Shown: positions 33,325-45,789, numbered from the stretch's first letter. The stretch: 64,000 nt of DNA from Scalesia atractyloides (GCA_947069175.1 CAMTDV010000019.1:74647358-74711357), one strand, 5' to 3'. A program made the numbers and translations. Notes: generated by a model not told the origin, from the sequence alone.

Positions 33325-34762
33325 TGTAACAACTCTCCAAAAACCCCGAATTCAGCCGAAACGTAAAACCAGACACGTAAATCGAGACGCGGCATGCAAA
33401 ACGAGACAGGTCCACCTGGACAGTCCAGGCGCCACGCGCCAGAGATACCTGTCTCTGTCGCGACGCGCGGGAGTTGTCAAGGTGACGTGTCACTGTTTCG
33501 CGCCATCTGGTAACCCTACACTTGTGACCAGGCTGACCTAGCCTAGCTAGGCATCTTAGGCGCCACGCGAGAGGGAACCCAGATCCCCACGCGACGGGGG
33601 GGGAGGTCAAAATCGGGTATAAATAGAGCACCGTGGGACTGAAGTATCTGCTCATTTGCGATCGAAAATATCGTTCGTATACTCTCTGAATCTCTGTTTC
33701 TTCGTGCAACACCCCCTAAAACCCTAAACCCCTAAACCTGCGAAGCGCTGCCCGCTGTAAGTAACTTAACCCCCGATCACTAATTCACTATCCTACCCGA
33801 GATTAGGACCAACGCATGTCAAGGCCCTGCCCGACTACGTTCGTTGAAATCCTATCTCGTGTTGTATGGACACCCTACCCAATCAATCTAGAATCGCCAA
33901 CGCATGTTAGGCTCTGCCCGACTACATTCGTTGGAGTTCTGTCGGGTGCTGTATGGTTAAAGTGACTTGGGTTAACTTACTAACACATGTGCATTGTATT
34001 TATTAATAGAAATCCCAGGAAGTAATTAAGAACCATCACGAGGAACTCCGTAGGAATACTTAAAGTGTTCAAGGCGAGTACATTCTCTTTTGTAAATCTT
34101 TTTGTGAGTCAAAATGTGTTACCAAAACCTCAAATGTTTTAATTATGCTTAACAGTAATTGAGTATATGTATTCTACAATTACTGCCGGTATGTTGGGGT
34201 TTTGTATACATTGCTAGTCCAAAGTCACGGGAATGTGACAGGAACTGTTACTGTTGGGTGACAGGGCCCAAAGTAATATGACCCCAAGTCATGATTGACA
34301 GTACTGATTGAGTAATTATGTAGATATAAACATTGTAAATGTGGATGCTCCTCAATAACTGTAAAGTATAATCACTTGTTTTGATAAAACTGAGATGGAT
34401 TCGCCAGTATTTCTTGTTGATAAAATGTTTTTAAAACACGTTTCAGGTAACTTAATGTGAAGCTAACAGAAGCCAGCTGGAGAGTACTAAAGGCTTAGAA
34501 AAGTGGCTATAAAAGTTACCTAAATAAAAGGAGTTTCTGTTTTCCATAAATTAGGGTTTGTCCCTAAAAATATGTATTGTAATGGAAACATGGGTTTTAC
34601 CCCATTTGTTGAATATAAAAGTTTGGTGTTTTGGAACTCTGATATTTATTTTCTAACTACGATCCTGATGTCGTAATTCTGCTGCCAAATTAATAAACAC
34701 CAGTACCACCAGCTTTGTGTCTCGCGGCCCCTGCTCCCGGGGTGGGGTCGGGGGTTGCGACA
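33325..34762 (+). repeat. 3' LTR of the Tekay-like element
   Basis: Same ends as 26294-27730, followed by the GTGAT duplication. A run of eight G lies near 33597-33604. Confidence 0.9.
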
Positions 34763-34767
34763 GTGAT

Positions 34768-35068
34768 CCTCCGTTGATCTCTTCTGCTTCTTCATTTCAT
34801 CAATTTTCCTGAGGATCCTATGGTTGGTTTTGTCCTGTTGTTCCATGTATCCTTTCATCTGCAAAATCAAAGTAGAGAGATCACTGTTAGTGGGAGTAGA
34901 GGAGGAAACAACAGAGGTTTTCGATCCTGTATAAACAGGTGCAGTTTTCTTCTGAGGATTCTCAGCACTCTTCGTCGGTGCGGGGGGAATGGGAGGCAAT
35001 GATGCACAAGTCTGAGATGAGGTAACCGCCGGCATGGCACTTGAAGCAGATTTTCCATGAGAAGCCAT
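34768..35068 (-). pseudogene. Tat gag N-terminus
   Basis: On the minus strand it starts MASHGKSASSAMPAVTSS at 35068 and continues Pro/Thr/Ser-rich to LILQMKGYMEQQDKTNHRIL, a coiled-coil-like end, up to the Tekay insertion. It lies about 85 bp inside the element's 5' LTR. Confidence 0.8.
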
Positions 35069-35136
35069 GTAGTTGAAAAGAATGGATGAAATGAATGAAA
35101 TGAACGGAATTTTTAGAATTGATGCACCGATTACCC

Positions 35137-35151
35137 CACGGTGGGCGCCAA
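35137..35151 (-). other. Tat primer binding site
   Basis: On the minus strand TGGCGCCCACCGTGG follows the LTR end by two bases. TGGCGCC-type sites are usual for Tat-group gypsy elements. Confidence 0.75.
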
Positions 35152-35153
35152 AC

Positions 35154-35825
35154 TGTTTGGTCAAAAATCACACTAAGGATAATGTGACCAAACTTTGTAT
35201 GTGAGGTTGAGTGCTTGTGTGTTGAACAATGATGTGAACGAATGAAAAATGTAATGAACAATGAACACCGAGATTTATACGAGGAAGAAGCCCTTGATCA
35301 AGATGTGATCTCCGGCATAAAAACCTCGGGTGATGGAAACTACGATCACCAACTATATTTCACAAGAAAGATTACAACTTTGGAAGATATTGAGCTTTAT
35401 ACATTGATTCTCTATAGTATAATGTGTGTGTGTGTATCTCGCGAATCGCCAAGTGATTCAGTAGTGTCAATGTATGCGAATGAATGGTCTGTTGCAAGTG
35501 AGCTCAATATCCCCTAAAATATTAACGTTTGTAACTTGTAACTAACTATCCGAAATATCGGGATCCTCCACGTTCATGCATAACGTCCACTTTAGCTCTA
35601 TGCACGTGCGTAATTCCAGGTATATTCCAATATTCCAGCTTGACCTAGTCTACCATCAAATCCTGCACTTTTTTTAAATAAAACATTCAAGTCAATTGTT
35701 AGAAACCGTTATAGTCACTAAGGATCCTTGATCCTTCCAGTATTCAGTACTCAGTACATGGATAATATATCCTCAATTTACTGAAGGATCACTGATTCAT
35801 AAGCAATTAAAATCTAGCCCTAACA
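35154..35825 (-). repeat. Tat LTR (right; 5' LTR in element sense)
   Basis: On the minus strand TGTTAGGGCTAGATTTTAAT to GATTTTTGACCAAACA. It contains CACTAAGGATCCTTGATCCT, the GGATCC phrase repeated over the element. Confidence 0.92.
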
Positions 35826-35830
35826 AGTAC

Positions 35831-38720
35831 TGCTACTTCAGTGTTGTTACAAGAGACTCAACAAACTGCTGTTCAGAAGCAACAGTTGCAGCAATTATTG
35901 GTAGACTTTGATGATGTATTCCAGGATTTGAAAACTTTACCTCCATTAAGAGGCCAGTTTTGATCACAGGATTCCTTTGAAAGAAGGAACTGAAGGAGTG
36001 AATTTAAGGCCTTACAGGTATCCTGTAGTTCAGAAGGATGTGATAGAAAAAAATGACTAATGAGTTACTTGAACAAGTGGTGATAAGGTCTAGACGAGTT
36101 CATTTGCATCTCCAGTGGTCCTAGTCAAAAAGAAGGATGGCACTTGGAGGATGTGTATTGATTACAGGAAGTTAAGCCAGGCTACCATTCCTGACATATT
36201 TTCTATTCCTTTGGTGGAGGATCTGATGGATGAATTACATGGTACCAAATTCTTTTCTAAATTGATCTTAAAGCTGGTTATTACCAAATTAGAATGGATG
36301 AGCCTGACATACATAAGACTGCATTTAAAACTCACAGTGGCCACTTTGAGTTTCTGGTAATACCTTTTGGCCTTACAAATGCTCCTTCTACTTTTCAAGG
36401 ATTGATGAATCATGTTTTCAAGCAATATTTGAGAAAGTATGTGCTGGTTTTCTTTGATGACATATTAGTTTACAGTCCTTGTTGGGATACTCATATGTCT
36501 CATTTAAGAAATGTGATGCAAGTTTTGAGACAACATCGGTTGGTTGCTAAAGAAGAGCAAGTGTGAGTTTGGAGCTACTAAGTTAGAATATTTGGGCCAC
36601 ATAATTTCTCAACAAGGGGTGGCTACTGATCCAGCAAAAGTATCAGCCATTCAGAAGTGGCCTGTACCAACTAATGTCAAAGAATTAAGGGGTTTCTTGG
36701 GTCTTACATGGTATTATAGAAGGTTTGTAAAAGGGTATGGCACCATTACTAAGCCACTAACTCAGCTACTTAGAAAGGATTCCTTTAAATGGTCTAGTAT
36801 GGCCCAACAGGCTTTTGAACAACTGAAAGTCAGTATGAGTCAACCACCTGTGTTAGCATTGCCAGATTTCAAAGAACCTTTTGTGGTGGAAACTGATGCT
36901 TCAGGGTATGGAATTGTGGCAGTTTTAATGCAGAACGGTCACCCTATTGCTTATATCAGCAAGGCATTGTCTCCCAGACACATGGCCTTATCTACTTATG
37001 AGAGAGGCTGCTGGCTATTATACATGTGGTACAAAAATGGCCACCTTTAGCTCATAATCATTTTGTGTTCAAAACTGATCAACACAGTTTGAAGTATTTG
37101 TTGGACAAGATTTCTACCTTTTCAACAGAAATGGTTATCGAAGTTAATGGGGTTTAGTTTTGATATTATGTACAAAAAGGGTTGAAAATAAGGTAGCTGA
37201 TGCCTTGTCAAGGGTCACTCATGGAGAAATTTTACAGTTGGCATCTTCTTCAGTCCACACAGATATTTGGACAGCAATTAAAGAGGGATGGCAGCAAGAT
37301 GTTGAATTAGTAAACATTATTCAAGATTTGAAGAAGGATCCTTTGTCTCACAACCAATATAGTTGGATGAATGGGGAGCTAAGAAGAAAGGGTAAATTGG
37401 TCATTAGTAATTCGAAACTTTGAAACAACAAATTTTGAAATGGATGCATGCTTAGTACAAGGGGGTCATTCTGGCATTCATGCTACTTACTGCAAGCAGG
37501 ATCACTAGATTGTTTTATTGGCCAAAACTCAAAAAAGATATGATTAACTATGTGAAACATTGTACAATATGTCAGCAATGCAAGGCAGAAACTGTGGCTT
37601 ATCCGGGTATGTTGCAGCCTTTACCTATTCCTAAAGGGGTTTGGGAAGATATAGCGATGGATTTTGTGGAAGGATTACCTAAGTCTAATGGTAAGGAGGT
37701 TGTTTTGGTAGTGGTGGACAGGTTAAGTAAAGGAGCACATTTTATAGCTTTACATCATCCTTTTACAGCAGTAGATGTGGCTCAATTATACTTAGATCAC
37801 ATTTATAGGTTGCATGGGCCACCCAGGTCAATTGTGTCGGATAGAGACAAAATATTCATCAGTAACTTCTGGAGGGGTTGTTAGTGTTGCAAGGGGTGGA
37901 ACAAAAGATGTCAAGCTCTTATCATCCACAAACGGATGGGCAAACGGAGGTACTAAACAGGTGCTTAGAAAATTATTTGAGGTGCAGGTGTTTTGAGAAG
38001 CCTAATGAATGGGCAAAGTGGTTGCCTTTGGCAGAATATTGGTATAACACTACTTACCAATCTGCTATAAAGTGCACACCTTTTGAAGTCATATATGGTC
38101 AGCCACCCCCTGTGCATTTGCCTTATATTCCTTGTGAAAGTAATGTTGAGGCAGTGGATCGAAGTTTGATGATTCGTGAGGAAGTCATTAAAATTCTTAA
38201 AAACAATTTAGTACAAGCCCAGCATCGTATGAAACAATTGGCTGATGCACATAGGACTGAAAGAATTTTTCAAGTAGGTGATTGGGTATACTTGAAGTTA
38301 CAATCTTATAGGCAACAATCAGTGGCACAAAGGTCAAATCAAAAGTTTACAGCAAAGTATTTTGGTCCATATATGATTTTGTCTAAAGTTGGAGAGGTGG
38401 CATATACACTGCAGTTACCAGCTAGATCTTCTATCCATCCAATGTACATGTCTCAATGCTTAAAAAAATATTATGGTCCACCACCTAATACTATTGTGTC
38501 TGTGACTATGGATGGATCGGTTGATTCTACTGCGTTGGAACCTGAAAGTCTGGTGGATTCAAAGGTTCTGAAACAATTCAATAGGATGGTTGTTCATTGG
38601 CTCATCAAACGGAAAAATATGGGATTAGAAAATGCTACATGGGAAGATGCAGCCTGTGTTGATGCAAAAATATCCAAACTTTGATCCTTGGGGTCAAGAA
38701 TTATCTCAACGGGAGGGTAT
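35831..38720 (+). pseudogene. Reina-like gypsy pol: RT, RNase H, integrase, chromodomain
   Basis: Order on the + strand: linker LLVDFDDVFQDLK; RT with MVLVKKKDGTWRMCIDYRKL, then in another frame FGLTNAPSTFQGLMNHVF and FFDDILVYS; connection CEFGATKLEYLGHIISQQG; RNase H with VVETDASGYGIVAVLMQNG; KVADALSRVTHGE; integrase with HCTICQQCKAE, AMDFVEGLPK, IVSDRDKIF and SSYHPQTDGQTE; GPY module FTAKYFGPYMILSKVGEVAY; and the chromodomain-like HWLIKRKNMGLENATWED at 38590-38645. Several 1-bp frame changes occur (about 36250, 36545, 37050, 37420, 37880). With the 291-bp LTR this fits Reina. Confidence 0.9.
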
Positions 38721-39011
38721 TGATACGAACTAAATAGATAGGTGAAGTTAGTTAGGCAGTTGACACGCTGTATGAAAGTTATTGTTAGTTAGAAAGTTAG
38801 TTCAGAAGTTAGTTGTGAGGTTGGGTATAAAAGTGGCAAGTTGTAATAGTGTAGGGATCTTTGAAAATAATAACAATTCTTCTTAATCCTTCTTTCATAA
38901 CTGCCATTAACAATCTCTCGGGACCTAGCTCACTACCTTAGTTCCCTGAACGTTAATTGAGTTCAACCATTGTTAAACAATCTTGAGCTCGTTCAATTCT
39001 AATTCGTATCA
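38721..39011 (+). repeat. 3' LTR of the Reina-like element
   Basis: TGATACGAAC to TTCGTATCA gives perfect 9-bp terminal inverted repeats. It is preceded by the polypurine tract GGGAGGGTAT, and TATAAAAGTGG at about 38826 is a likely TATA box. No 5' LTR partner exists in the window. Confidence 0.88.
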
Positions 39012-40011
39012 TACCACCATCGAAACAAGTCCCTTTAACTACCCCGTTAGCACCAAAATCTGCACCCGCACCACCACCAATTTCGCGACAACCTCAACAC
39101 CATCAGCCACTACCTCTACACTGACACAGAAGGCACCAAAAACTGCACCGAAGGCCACAACAAAACCTACATCATCCTCGCACCTTAACACTGACTCACC
39201 GCTCAAACCGACCTCCCTCACCGCTAGTGTAATTGAACCACCATTCAAAGGCACCAACCGGAGCTTGCATGTCAAGGATGCAAGGTAAATAGTGTTCCAT
39301 GAAACATTTACCAAAATAGTGTTTTTTTTTATGTTTGCCTTTTCTTTTTTAGCCAACATATTATAATTTTTTTATATTTCCATTAAATTAATCAAGTACT
39401 TTTTTATTCTTTAATAATTTATATTTCAGTCAATCCAATATTTATTTTTTATTGGATTTTATGTGGTTTCAAATCTTTTTCTTAACAAAATATGATGATA
39501 AATAGTTTTCTTTTAGATGGAACTAAAGGTTATAATTCGTTGAATTGTATTGTTTCATAGAATTTCCTTTATTTAAGATGTATTTACAAACTAGTTGATT
39601 ATTCTGGTTAGAAATTCATAAGAAACTCATTGTCATACTTCTTTAAAACTATATAAATATTTTATTAGTAATCATTTATAAAAAAAAAGTATGTTAATTA
39701 AAAAAAGGAATACACATTGTTAAATAATGATGAATTAGGTTCCTAAATTTATTGTTCTCTAATATTTTTTATTCTAAAGTAGTATCAGTTATGTTTTGTT
39801 GCAAAAAAGATAATTGTTTTATGTGTTTTAAACAGGTGTATTAAACAAACAAGTTTTGTTGATGAAATGATAAAGCTTTTATTTTAGTTCATATTTGTTT
39901 CAGGTTGATATTAACTTTAGTTGACTTTTGATAGTCAAACAGTTTTCATTTGACTTTGCAAGAAAAACAGCTCCTACAGACAGTTTTCACTTGTTGGTAT
40001 GTTCATTAGTG
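39012..40011. other. AT-rich intergenic region
   Basis: 39020-39290 is Thr/Ser/Pro-codon-rich and open in one frame but shows no recognisable domain. The rest is strongly AT-rich, with T-runs and no gene or element ends. Confidence 0.4.
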
Positions 40012-40019
40012 AATAGAAT

Positions 40020-40609
40020 TAGGGCTGCAAACGAATCAAACGTTCGGTGAATAGTTCGTGAACCGTTCGGCAGGAAGTTCGTTTGTGTTCGTTCGTTTCG
40101 TTCGTTTATTAAACAAACGAACACAAACAAGAAATTTTGTTCGTTTAGTTAAATGAACAAACATGAACAGGGAAGCGCGTTCGTTCATCTATGTTCGTGA
40201 ACGTTCGGTAACGTGTTCTGTTTGTGTTTGATGGTTCATTAGTGTTTTTAGCTTTTATATTTTATTTAAATACTTCAAAATTCTGACAAATAAAATACTT
40301 AATAAGTGTCAATGTATTATATATTTTGTCCATGAACGTTTGTTTGTATTCCTTTGTTACCATTTGTGTTCATAAACATTAGTTTGTGCTCATTTGTGTT
40401 CATCATCGTTCGTTTTCATTCCTTGCCTAAAATTAACAAATAAACACAAAAGAACACGAACAAGTTCATTTCCTTAACAAACAAACGCGAACAAACAATC
40501 TCATTCATGACGGTAAGCGTTCATGAATAGTTCGTGAACATATATATTTCTTAACAAACGAACACAAACAAGGACTTGTTCGTGTTCGTTCGGTTCGTTT
40601 GCAGCCCTA
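40020..40609. mobile_element. hAT-type MITE with perfect 8-bp TSD
   Basis: Termini TAGGGCTGCAAACGAA and TTCGTTTGCAGCCCTA form inverted repeats. AATAGAAT occurs directly on both sides (40012-40019, 40610-40617), the 8-bp duplication expected of hAT transposons. The 590-bp interior holds only GTTCGTTC-type repeats and no ORF. It lies about 220 bp beyond the TATC stop codon. Confidence 0.92.
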
Positions 40610-40831
40610 AATAGAATGATCGTTTGGCTGCACCTAACCCATATCCGACCACTGTGCCAGAAGTCAAAAGGGACAACATTGTGTTGGAACAAACTGACAT
40701 TGTTATGTACCAGTAACAAATAATGAATATATATATTCTACAAAAATACATGATCCTCGTACATCTGTATCAAGTCTTTTATCATTCTATGGGTTCGGTG
40801 TGCACCAGGGACCGATCTGGGATCGATCCAC

Positions 40832-43800
40832 TTACTTACCAATGAGCTTAACAGTCCATGCACCACCGAAGTAAAGACCCAAAAGGGGTCCCGCCAGAAG
40901 CATCTGAGTCAGAGGATCAGTTGACGGCGTCACGATAGCAGCTGCAACCACTGCACCAACTACCACATATCTCCATACCAATAACATTTGATCACCCGAC
41001 ACTAATCCAAGTTGCCCTAATAGAAGTTGTATAACCGGGACCTACATACATAAATGAAAATACGAAAGCAAAAAAAAAAAAGGTATATCTACAATATATT
41101 TTTTTACTAATGAATTTAAATTAGAAAGTTCTTGAAAATCTTCTAAAAACTTTACAAAACTAATATCAAAACTTACGATGAATGCAGTTTGACCTCAAAA
41201 CAAAAACTAGGTTTTCATGCAAAAGATTTTGACTTTTGACTTCTGAGGTCAAACTTACTGTTTTCCGATGGAAAAATTAAGATGATCTGGTTACATGTTC
41301 TAACAGCGTTGTTTTTCTGCGAGTAGGATTTCTTACAGGTATAACACAAGGACTCAAAATATCGGATAACTACACGTAATGATTATAAAATTCCAAGATG
41401 AAAGCTAGTATGTTTGACTCTAAAAGTCAAAACATGATCTTAAAGAGAAAAGATTACCTGAAGACAAGCAGTACTGAACATGAGTACTAATATGAACTCA
41501 AAGTATTGGTCAATTGACCACAATGATTCAACGACCCCTTCTGCATAATTAACGAAGAAATTCAAGGCGGCTGGAGTGAGAACGATATACGAGAAAACGA
41601 TCCCGGTGTAGAAAAGGACCGAGGATCCGAGAACGATCGGGCCCAAGAATTTTCTTTCGGATCTTGTTAATCCAGGTAGAACAAAAGCTATGATCTCGTA
41701 GAGAATCACTGGGCTTCCTAAAAGAAGCCCACAATACCCTGATACCTGCATATCCAAAAATACAGTTTTTATGTTACAAATAAAAAATGAACCCTAAAAG
41801 TCTCTAATATTAGGTTAAAAGATGGGTCATAGGTAACTTTGTCTACCGTTAAATAATGAAATTTTGATTAACTGACCTCTAAATAAACAAGAAACTAATA
41901 GTAGGGTATTACAAACTGATTATGACGGTTTCAAATCGCAGTACTCAGATATAGAGGTGCACAAAATAACCGGTTAAATAACCGAAACCGTAACCAGTTA
42001 ATAACCGATTAGTGTTTTTTTTCTAACCGTGGGTTCATAACCGGTTAGGGATTTTTTAAAAGGAGCCGGTTTTTGAACAAGTTTTTAACCGATTTACCGG
42101 TTAACCGGAAAAATTAGAAAAAAAGGAAAAAAACGTTTAAAGTGAATAACCGAAAAAAATGAGACAAAAAACCAGTTATTAACCAAACCAGTTAAAGCAA
42201 AAATGAGAGAGAAAAACGGTGGTTCAGTTAACCGAACCGGTTAGGGAAAAAACTTGGTTTATGCACCTCTAATCAGATAAACAATTCCATGACACAAATA
42301 CAAACACCTTCTAGATCCGATAGACTAAACAAACATGTATGTCCCGAGAAATGCACGTGGATAAGATAGTAACCTTTATAGTTGTAAAGAAAAACTCGCC
42401 AGGAGCTAATTGTAGGAACCGAACACCTTGAGTTCTAACCGGAGCTTCAAGAATCATGATGAGATCCTTTGAGTACACAAAACATCCCATTATGGCGGCC
42501 CCAACCGCCAAAACCGACACAAATATTCTCTCCCTTAGCTCTTCAAGATGATCAAATATGGTCATTTCTTTGTCTTCGGGTAGAAGCTCTTTATCCGGAT
42601 ACAGAAAATTGTAAAGAGCACTTCCGTTACTTGAATCGTTGTTTACTAGTGCATCTTCTTGGACATCATCAGCAACCTCTATATGTACAATGTCGAAAAT
42701 AAGGTTGATATAATCTTGTTTTCATTTTGTGGGTCCCATATAAGTCAGTATTACATGTATATAAGAAAGAAAATCACATAGAGTGGATAATTCTTGGTCA
42801 CTAATGAACATTTCGAGAAATCTTATTTCAAATTTTCTACCAGATTATTCTTGTTTTATTCAAATTACAAGTTTACCTTTAGAATAAAATAAAATTTCTT
42901 CAATAAGCTGATTATCTGACATGTTGTGGTCTTAAATGAAATACGGATACCAGCTTTCAAATACACAAAAGATTTTTTGACAATTCAAGTGTCTTAGATT
43001 TTACTCGTACTGATCAACATAAGAAAAACATCTAATCCATAATTCACCCAAATCCCAATTCATGATTTTGTCAACTAACTTTTGAACAATGTTAGTTGTT
43101 TCCCTCAAAATGTCCACAAATCTATTGTTTTCTATCTACAAAGTATAATGAAAGACTCACAAATTTTAAATAGCAGCGCGAGGAAATTGGAATTGCCTCA
43201 GGGCCTTGAGGCAGCGCTTCATGTACATGTGGGTCAAAATTGGTCAAATATAGCCATATAGGGTGTATGGAGGAGGGCGTTACGTAAAAATGACCAAAAG
43301 GATTAAGAGGTTACAAATAGTTATATGATTAAAAGGGTGATACGTAAAAGAGACGAAAGATGCAGCTTTTTGGTTGCACGTAAAGCTTATTTGGATGTAC
43401 ATGAGCAATGCTGATAAGTAATGAAACTTAATAGAAGCTTAAAAACTTATAACAATGGTGAAAATGAAGGTGATGATCCAGAGGATCTACAAGAAAAGGA
43501 AAATAACCACCTAGTGGTCCCAGGGCTATGCCCTTCTCAATGCATAAGCATGAGCCTAACAAACTTAACAAATTCTCTCCCCTCTCTCTAATGACTGATG
43601 CCTTATTTATAGAAATAGAAATTACACTAACCCCCCTTTAACAAGTACAATATTCTATTTTAGTATGCCATCTCTATCAAATGCCTCACGCCTCGGCTTT
43701 TGGAACCTAAACGTCTCTGAAGAGCCACGCGTGTTTTAAAACCAATAAGGAAGTTAAAGATCATATAACTAAGAATGAGTAAAGAAGGAAGTTTAAGATT

Positions 43801-44930
43801 ATTCACTTGGTTTTAAATTGCGCGCATAATGAGAGATGCACTCATTGCGCTAGTGAGAGCGCATCGCACCTCCTGATGCGGTACGTTTAGCCATTTACAT
43901 GATGCGATGATATTGCAAAAATTTCACATAATGCGTCCGTCGCAAAATGCGGTATGATGCATGCAATATGTTATTTTTTGTTTTTTAAAGATTGTTCGCT
44001 ATGGGCTGGGCTTTTGGGCGGTAAAATAGGTTCCTAAACTCTTTTTTGTGGTTCTAGAAATAATTTGGTATTCTTGATTTGGACCAAAAAGCATAATTCT
44101 TATCTTCTTATTATGTGATTTTTTTAGTTTTAGTATGTTTTTAAAGGTGTTATGTATAACTAACTTTTTAGTTTTTTTTATAAGGAGCGCATCGCATACA
44201 TGATACGCTCGCATCACGAATCAGATTTTTGGAGCTAGCGCATCGCGCAATTTAAAACCAAGATTTATTCATCTATAACAATTACGGGCTAACTGTAACA
44301 ACATTTTTTAGACCGGCTAACTCACACACCCTTTAAACCTACTCCTAAATCTACACAGTCGTCCACAGTCCACCATGGGAAAAACTTGAGGAGGAACACC
44401 TTTCCACACCCCTTGATACCGCTAGGTTACAGCCCAACAAGCCATTTGGTAACTGTAATAACTGTAAACTGTGTTCCTAATTTCATGATGTTAAGACCTA
44501 GCAAAACATCATCATACAAAATTCAGCAATCACCAACAAAACATCATTGATATCACTAACTAACAAGATAACAAAGTTATAAACAAACCACCTAACAATT
44601 CATGCCATAAAGGGTATTCATCAATCATCACATATAAACAAGAAAACCCATAAAAATTTGAGCTATCAAAAGATAAAATTAGTTAATAAAGAACTCAAAT
44701 TTTAGTACTTTACCAGGTCTATCTTCAAGAACTGCTCCTGAACCCCCATCTTCATGAGCAAAGCAAGCACCTTTATTAATCTTTCTTTGCCTATCAATTG
44801 AGATACGAAAAGGGGTTTTTCTTTGATTGATTTGCAAGGAAGTTGAATGATTTGGTCTCGAATTCACGCAGTTGAAGCATCTGTTTGTGTGGAGATTTAG
44901 ATTGTGGATGAGGGCGTTTGTGCTTCCCAT
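40832..44930 (-). CDS. TATC: Chloroplast Sec-independent protein translocase TatC
   Basis: Four exons on the minus strand: 44930-44714, 42678-42374, 41745-41458 and 41041-40832. Phases fit exactly and give 339 residues, the length usual for plant TATC. Exon 1 is a Ser/Asn/Arg-rich plastid transit peptide (MGSTNALIHNLNLHTNRC). Exon 2 begins the TatC domain with EMTIFDHLEELRERIFVSVL and LAPGEFFFTTIKV. Exon 3 has SGYCGLLLGSPVILYEIIAF and LTPAALNFFVNYAEGVVESL. Exon 4 has VPVIQLLLGQLGLVSGDQML and ends GGAWTVKLIGK. Six membrane segments are expected. In the thylakoid it forms the twin-arginine receptor with Hcf106 and works with Tha4 to export folded proteins. The alternative acceptor AG at 42677 was rejected because only 42678 restores frame with exon 1. 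No defects are seen. Confidence 0.96.
41952..42271. mobile_element. MITE in TATC intron 2
   Basis: Inverted termini TAGAGGTGCACAAA and TTTATGCACCTCTA, interior rich in AACCGGTTA. Flanks CTCAGATA and ATCAGATA give an 8-bp duplication with one mismatch, hAT-like. No coding capacity. Confidence 0.85.
42679..44713. other. TATC intron 1 (2.0 kb)
   Basis: Bounded by a GT donor at 44713-44712 and an AG acceptor at 42680-42679 on the minus strand. It contains a foldback element at 43806-44262. Otherwise AT-rich with no gene. Confidence 0.85.
43806..44262. mobile_element. Foldback MITE in TATC intron 1
   Basis: CTTGGTTTTAAATTGCGCG at the left and CGCGCAATTTAAAACCAAG at the right are perfect 19-bp inverted repeats. 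Subterminal GCGCATCGCA/ATGCGAT words repeat. Flanks GATTATTCA and ATTTATTCA could be a 9-bp duplication with two mismatches, Mutator-like. Confidence 0.8.
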
Positions 44931-45328
44931 TTTTCTTGATTTTAGTGAATTTTGAGTTTGGTTTTTTGGGGGTTTGGGGAAATTTGGATGGGTTTGTATG
45001 TATGATTCAATACTTTTGGGTGACCGATATTTTTGGAGGTAAGGAAAGCCTGTGGTGTGTGTGTGGAGAAGAAGACAACCTTGGTGTTCTAATCATGGAC
45101 TCAACTCTCAAAGTTTATTTTTTTTCAATTATAAAATGTGATATTTAAGGGTAATTTTAGTGTTATCAAACAATTTTAAGGTATTTAAGGGTAATTTTAA
45201 TATTTAAGGTGACTTTTGAAATGGATATTGATACGAGTTAGTACGTATCTTATAAACTCGTTTGTAACTATTTTTATGCCATGCAATAATGAACTTGGGG
45301 TTCATGAGTAGTGCCCATTAGAGTACCA
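44931..45328. other. Upstream region of TATC
   Basis: Divergent flank of the TATC start codon. G/T-rich then AT-rich, with no recognisable gene. The TATC promoter must lie here. Confidence 0.4.
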
Positions 45329-45613
45329 GGGGTGGACAATAAAGAATTGTAAGTGATGGTATTGTTTCATGCGTGAAACTTTACGGAACACCGTCATCAC
45401 CCAATTTTTCACGAAAAAAATTAAAACGCGTGATACATATCACGCATGATGAATGGAAGGTTGTGAGGGGATGTAGGGGTTTATTATTGGGTGTTGTAAG
45501 TGATGAGCATTTCCACTAAAAAGGGTTATGAGTGATGGAATAATAGCTGATGACATGACGAAACTTGATTGGAAGTTGTGAGTGAGTGATGAGTGATCGA
45601 TGATGACCACCCC
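45329..45613. mobile_element. Possible MITE with GGGGTGG termini
   Basis: GGGGTGGACA at the left and a TGACCACCCC end at the right form short inverted repeats, with GTGATGG/TGATGAG words between. A target duplication is not clear. Confidence 0.45.
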
Positions 45614-45789
45614 TACCCCCTTAGTGGGGATTCGAAGGCAACACCCCTAGCGGGTCCAAGGGATATGCCCCTAGTGGTGTTTAAGGGTAGCAAGTGGCGC
45701 CCATGATATAAAAATTGGTGTTACCTTTTGAAATTGATCTTGGTTTACATGAAAACTAATCATTAGTTGTGATTGGTTATCTACTTATA

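Larger units (their letters stand above)
26294..34762 (+). mobile_element. Tekay-like Ty3/gypsy chromovirus inserted in Tat gag
   Basis: LTRs at 26294-27730 and 33325-34762, about 1.44 kb each and highly similar. A GTGAT duplication lies at 26289-26293 and 34763-34767. Order is gag, protease, RT, RNase H, integrase, chromodomain on the + strand, with an extra ORF upstream of gag. The sequence after the 5' LTR (GTGGTATGACAGC) looks like a corrupted tRNA-iMet PBS, and AGGTAGGAGGA before the 3' LTR is the polypurine tract. Many 1-bp indels interrupt pol. Confidence 0.93.
17495..35825 (-). mobile_element. Ty3/gypsy Tat-lineage element with antisense ORF and nested Tekay
   Basis: LTRs lie at 17495-18167 and 35154-35825, with an AGTAC duplication at 17490-17494 and 35826-35830. 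Pol runs on the minus strand: gag, protease, RT, RNase H, a second RNase H, integrase. The extra archaeal-type RNase H and the antisense spliced ORF near the 3' LTR are diagnostic of Tat (known from plant Tat/Ogre-type elements). Without the Tekay insertion it is about 9.9 kb. Frames are broken in several places. GGATCC hexamers are strikingly abundant throughout. Confidence 0.93.

Noticed and set aside
38983..39288. Thr/Ser/Pro-rich 101-codon ORF
   Set aside because: It starts within the Reina LTR, is low complexity and has no recognisable domain.
42676..42680. Exon 2 of TATC starting at 42676
   Set aside because: That acceptor would put a stop in frame after exon 1; starting at 42678 gives an open frame and the expected length.
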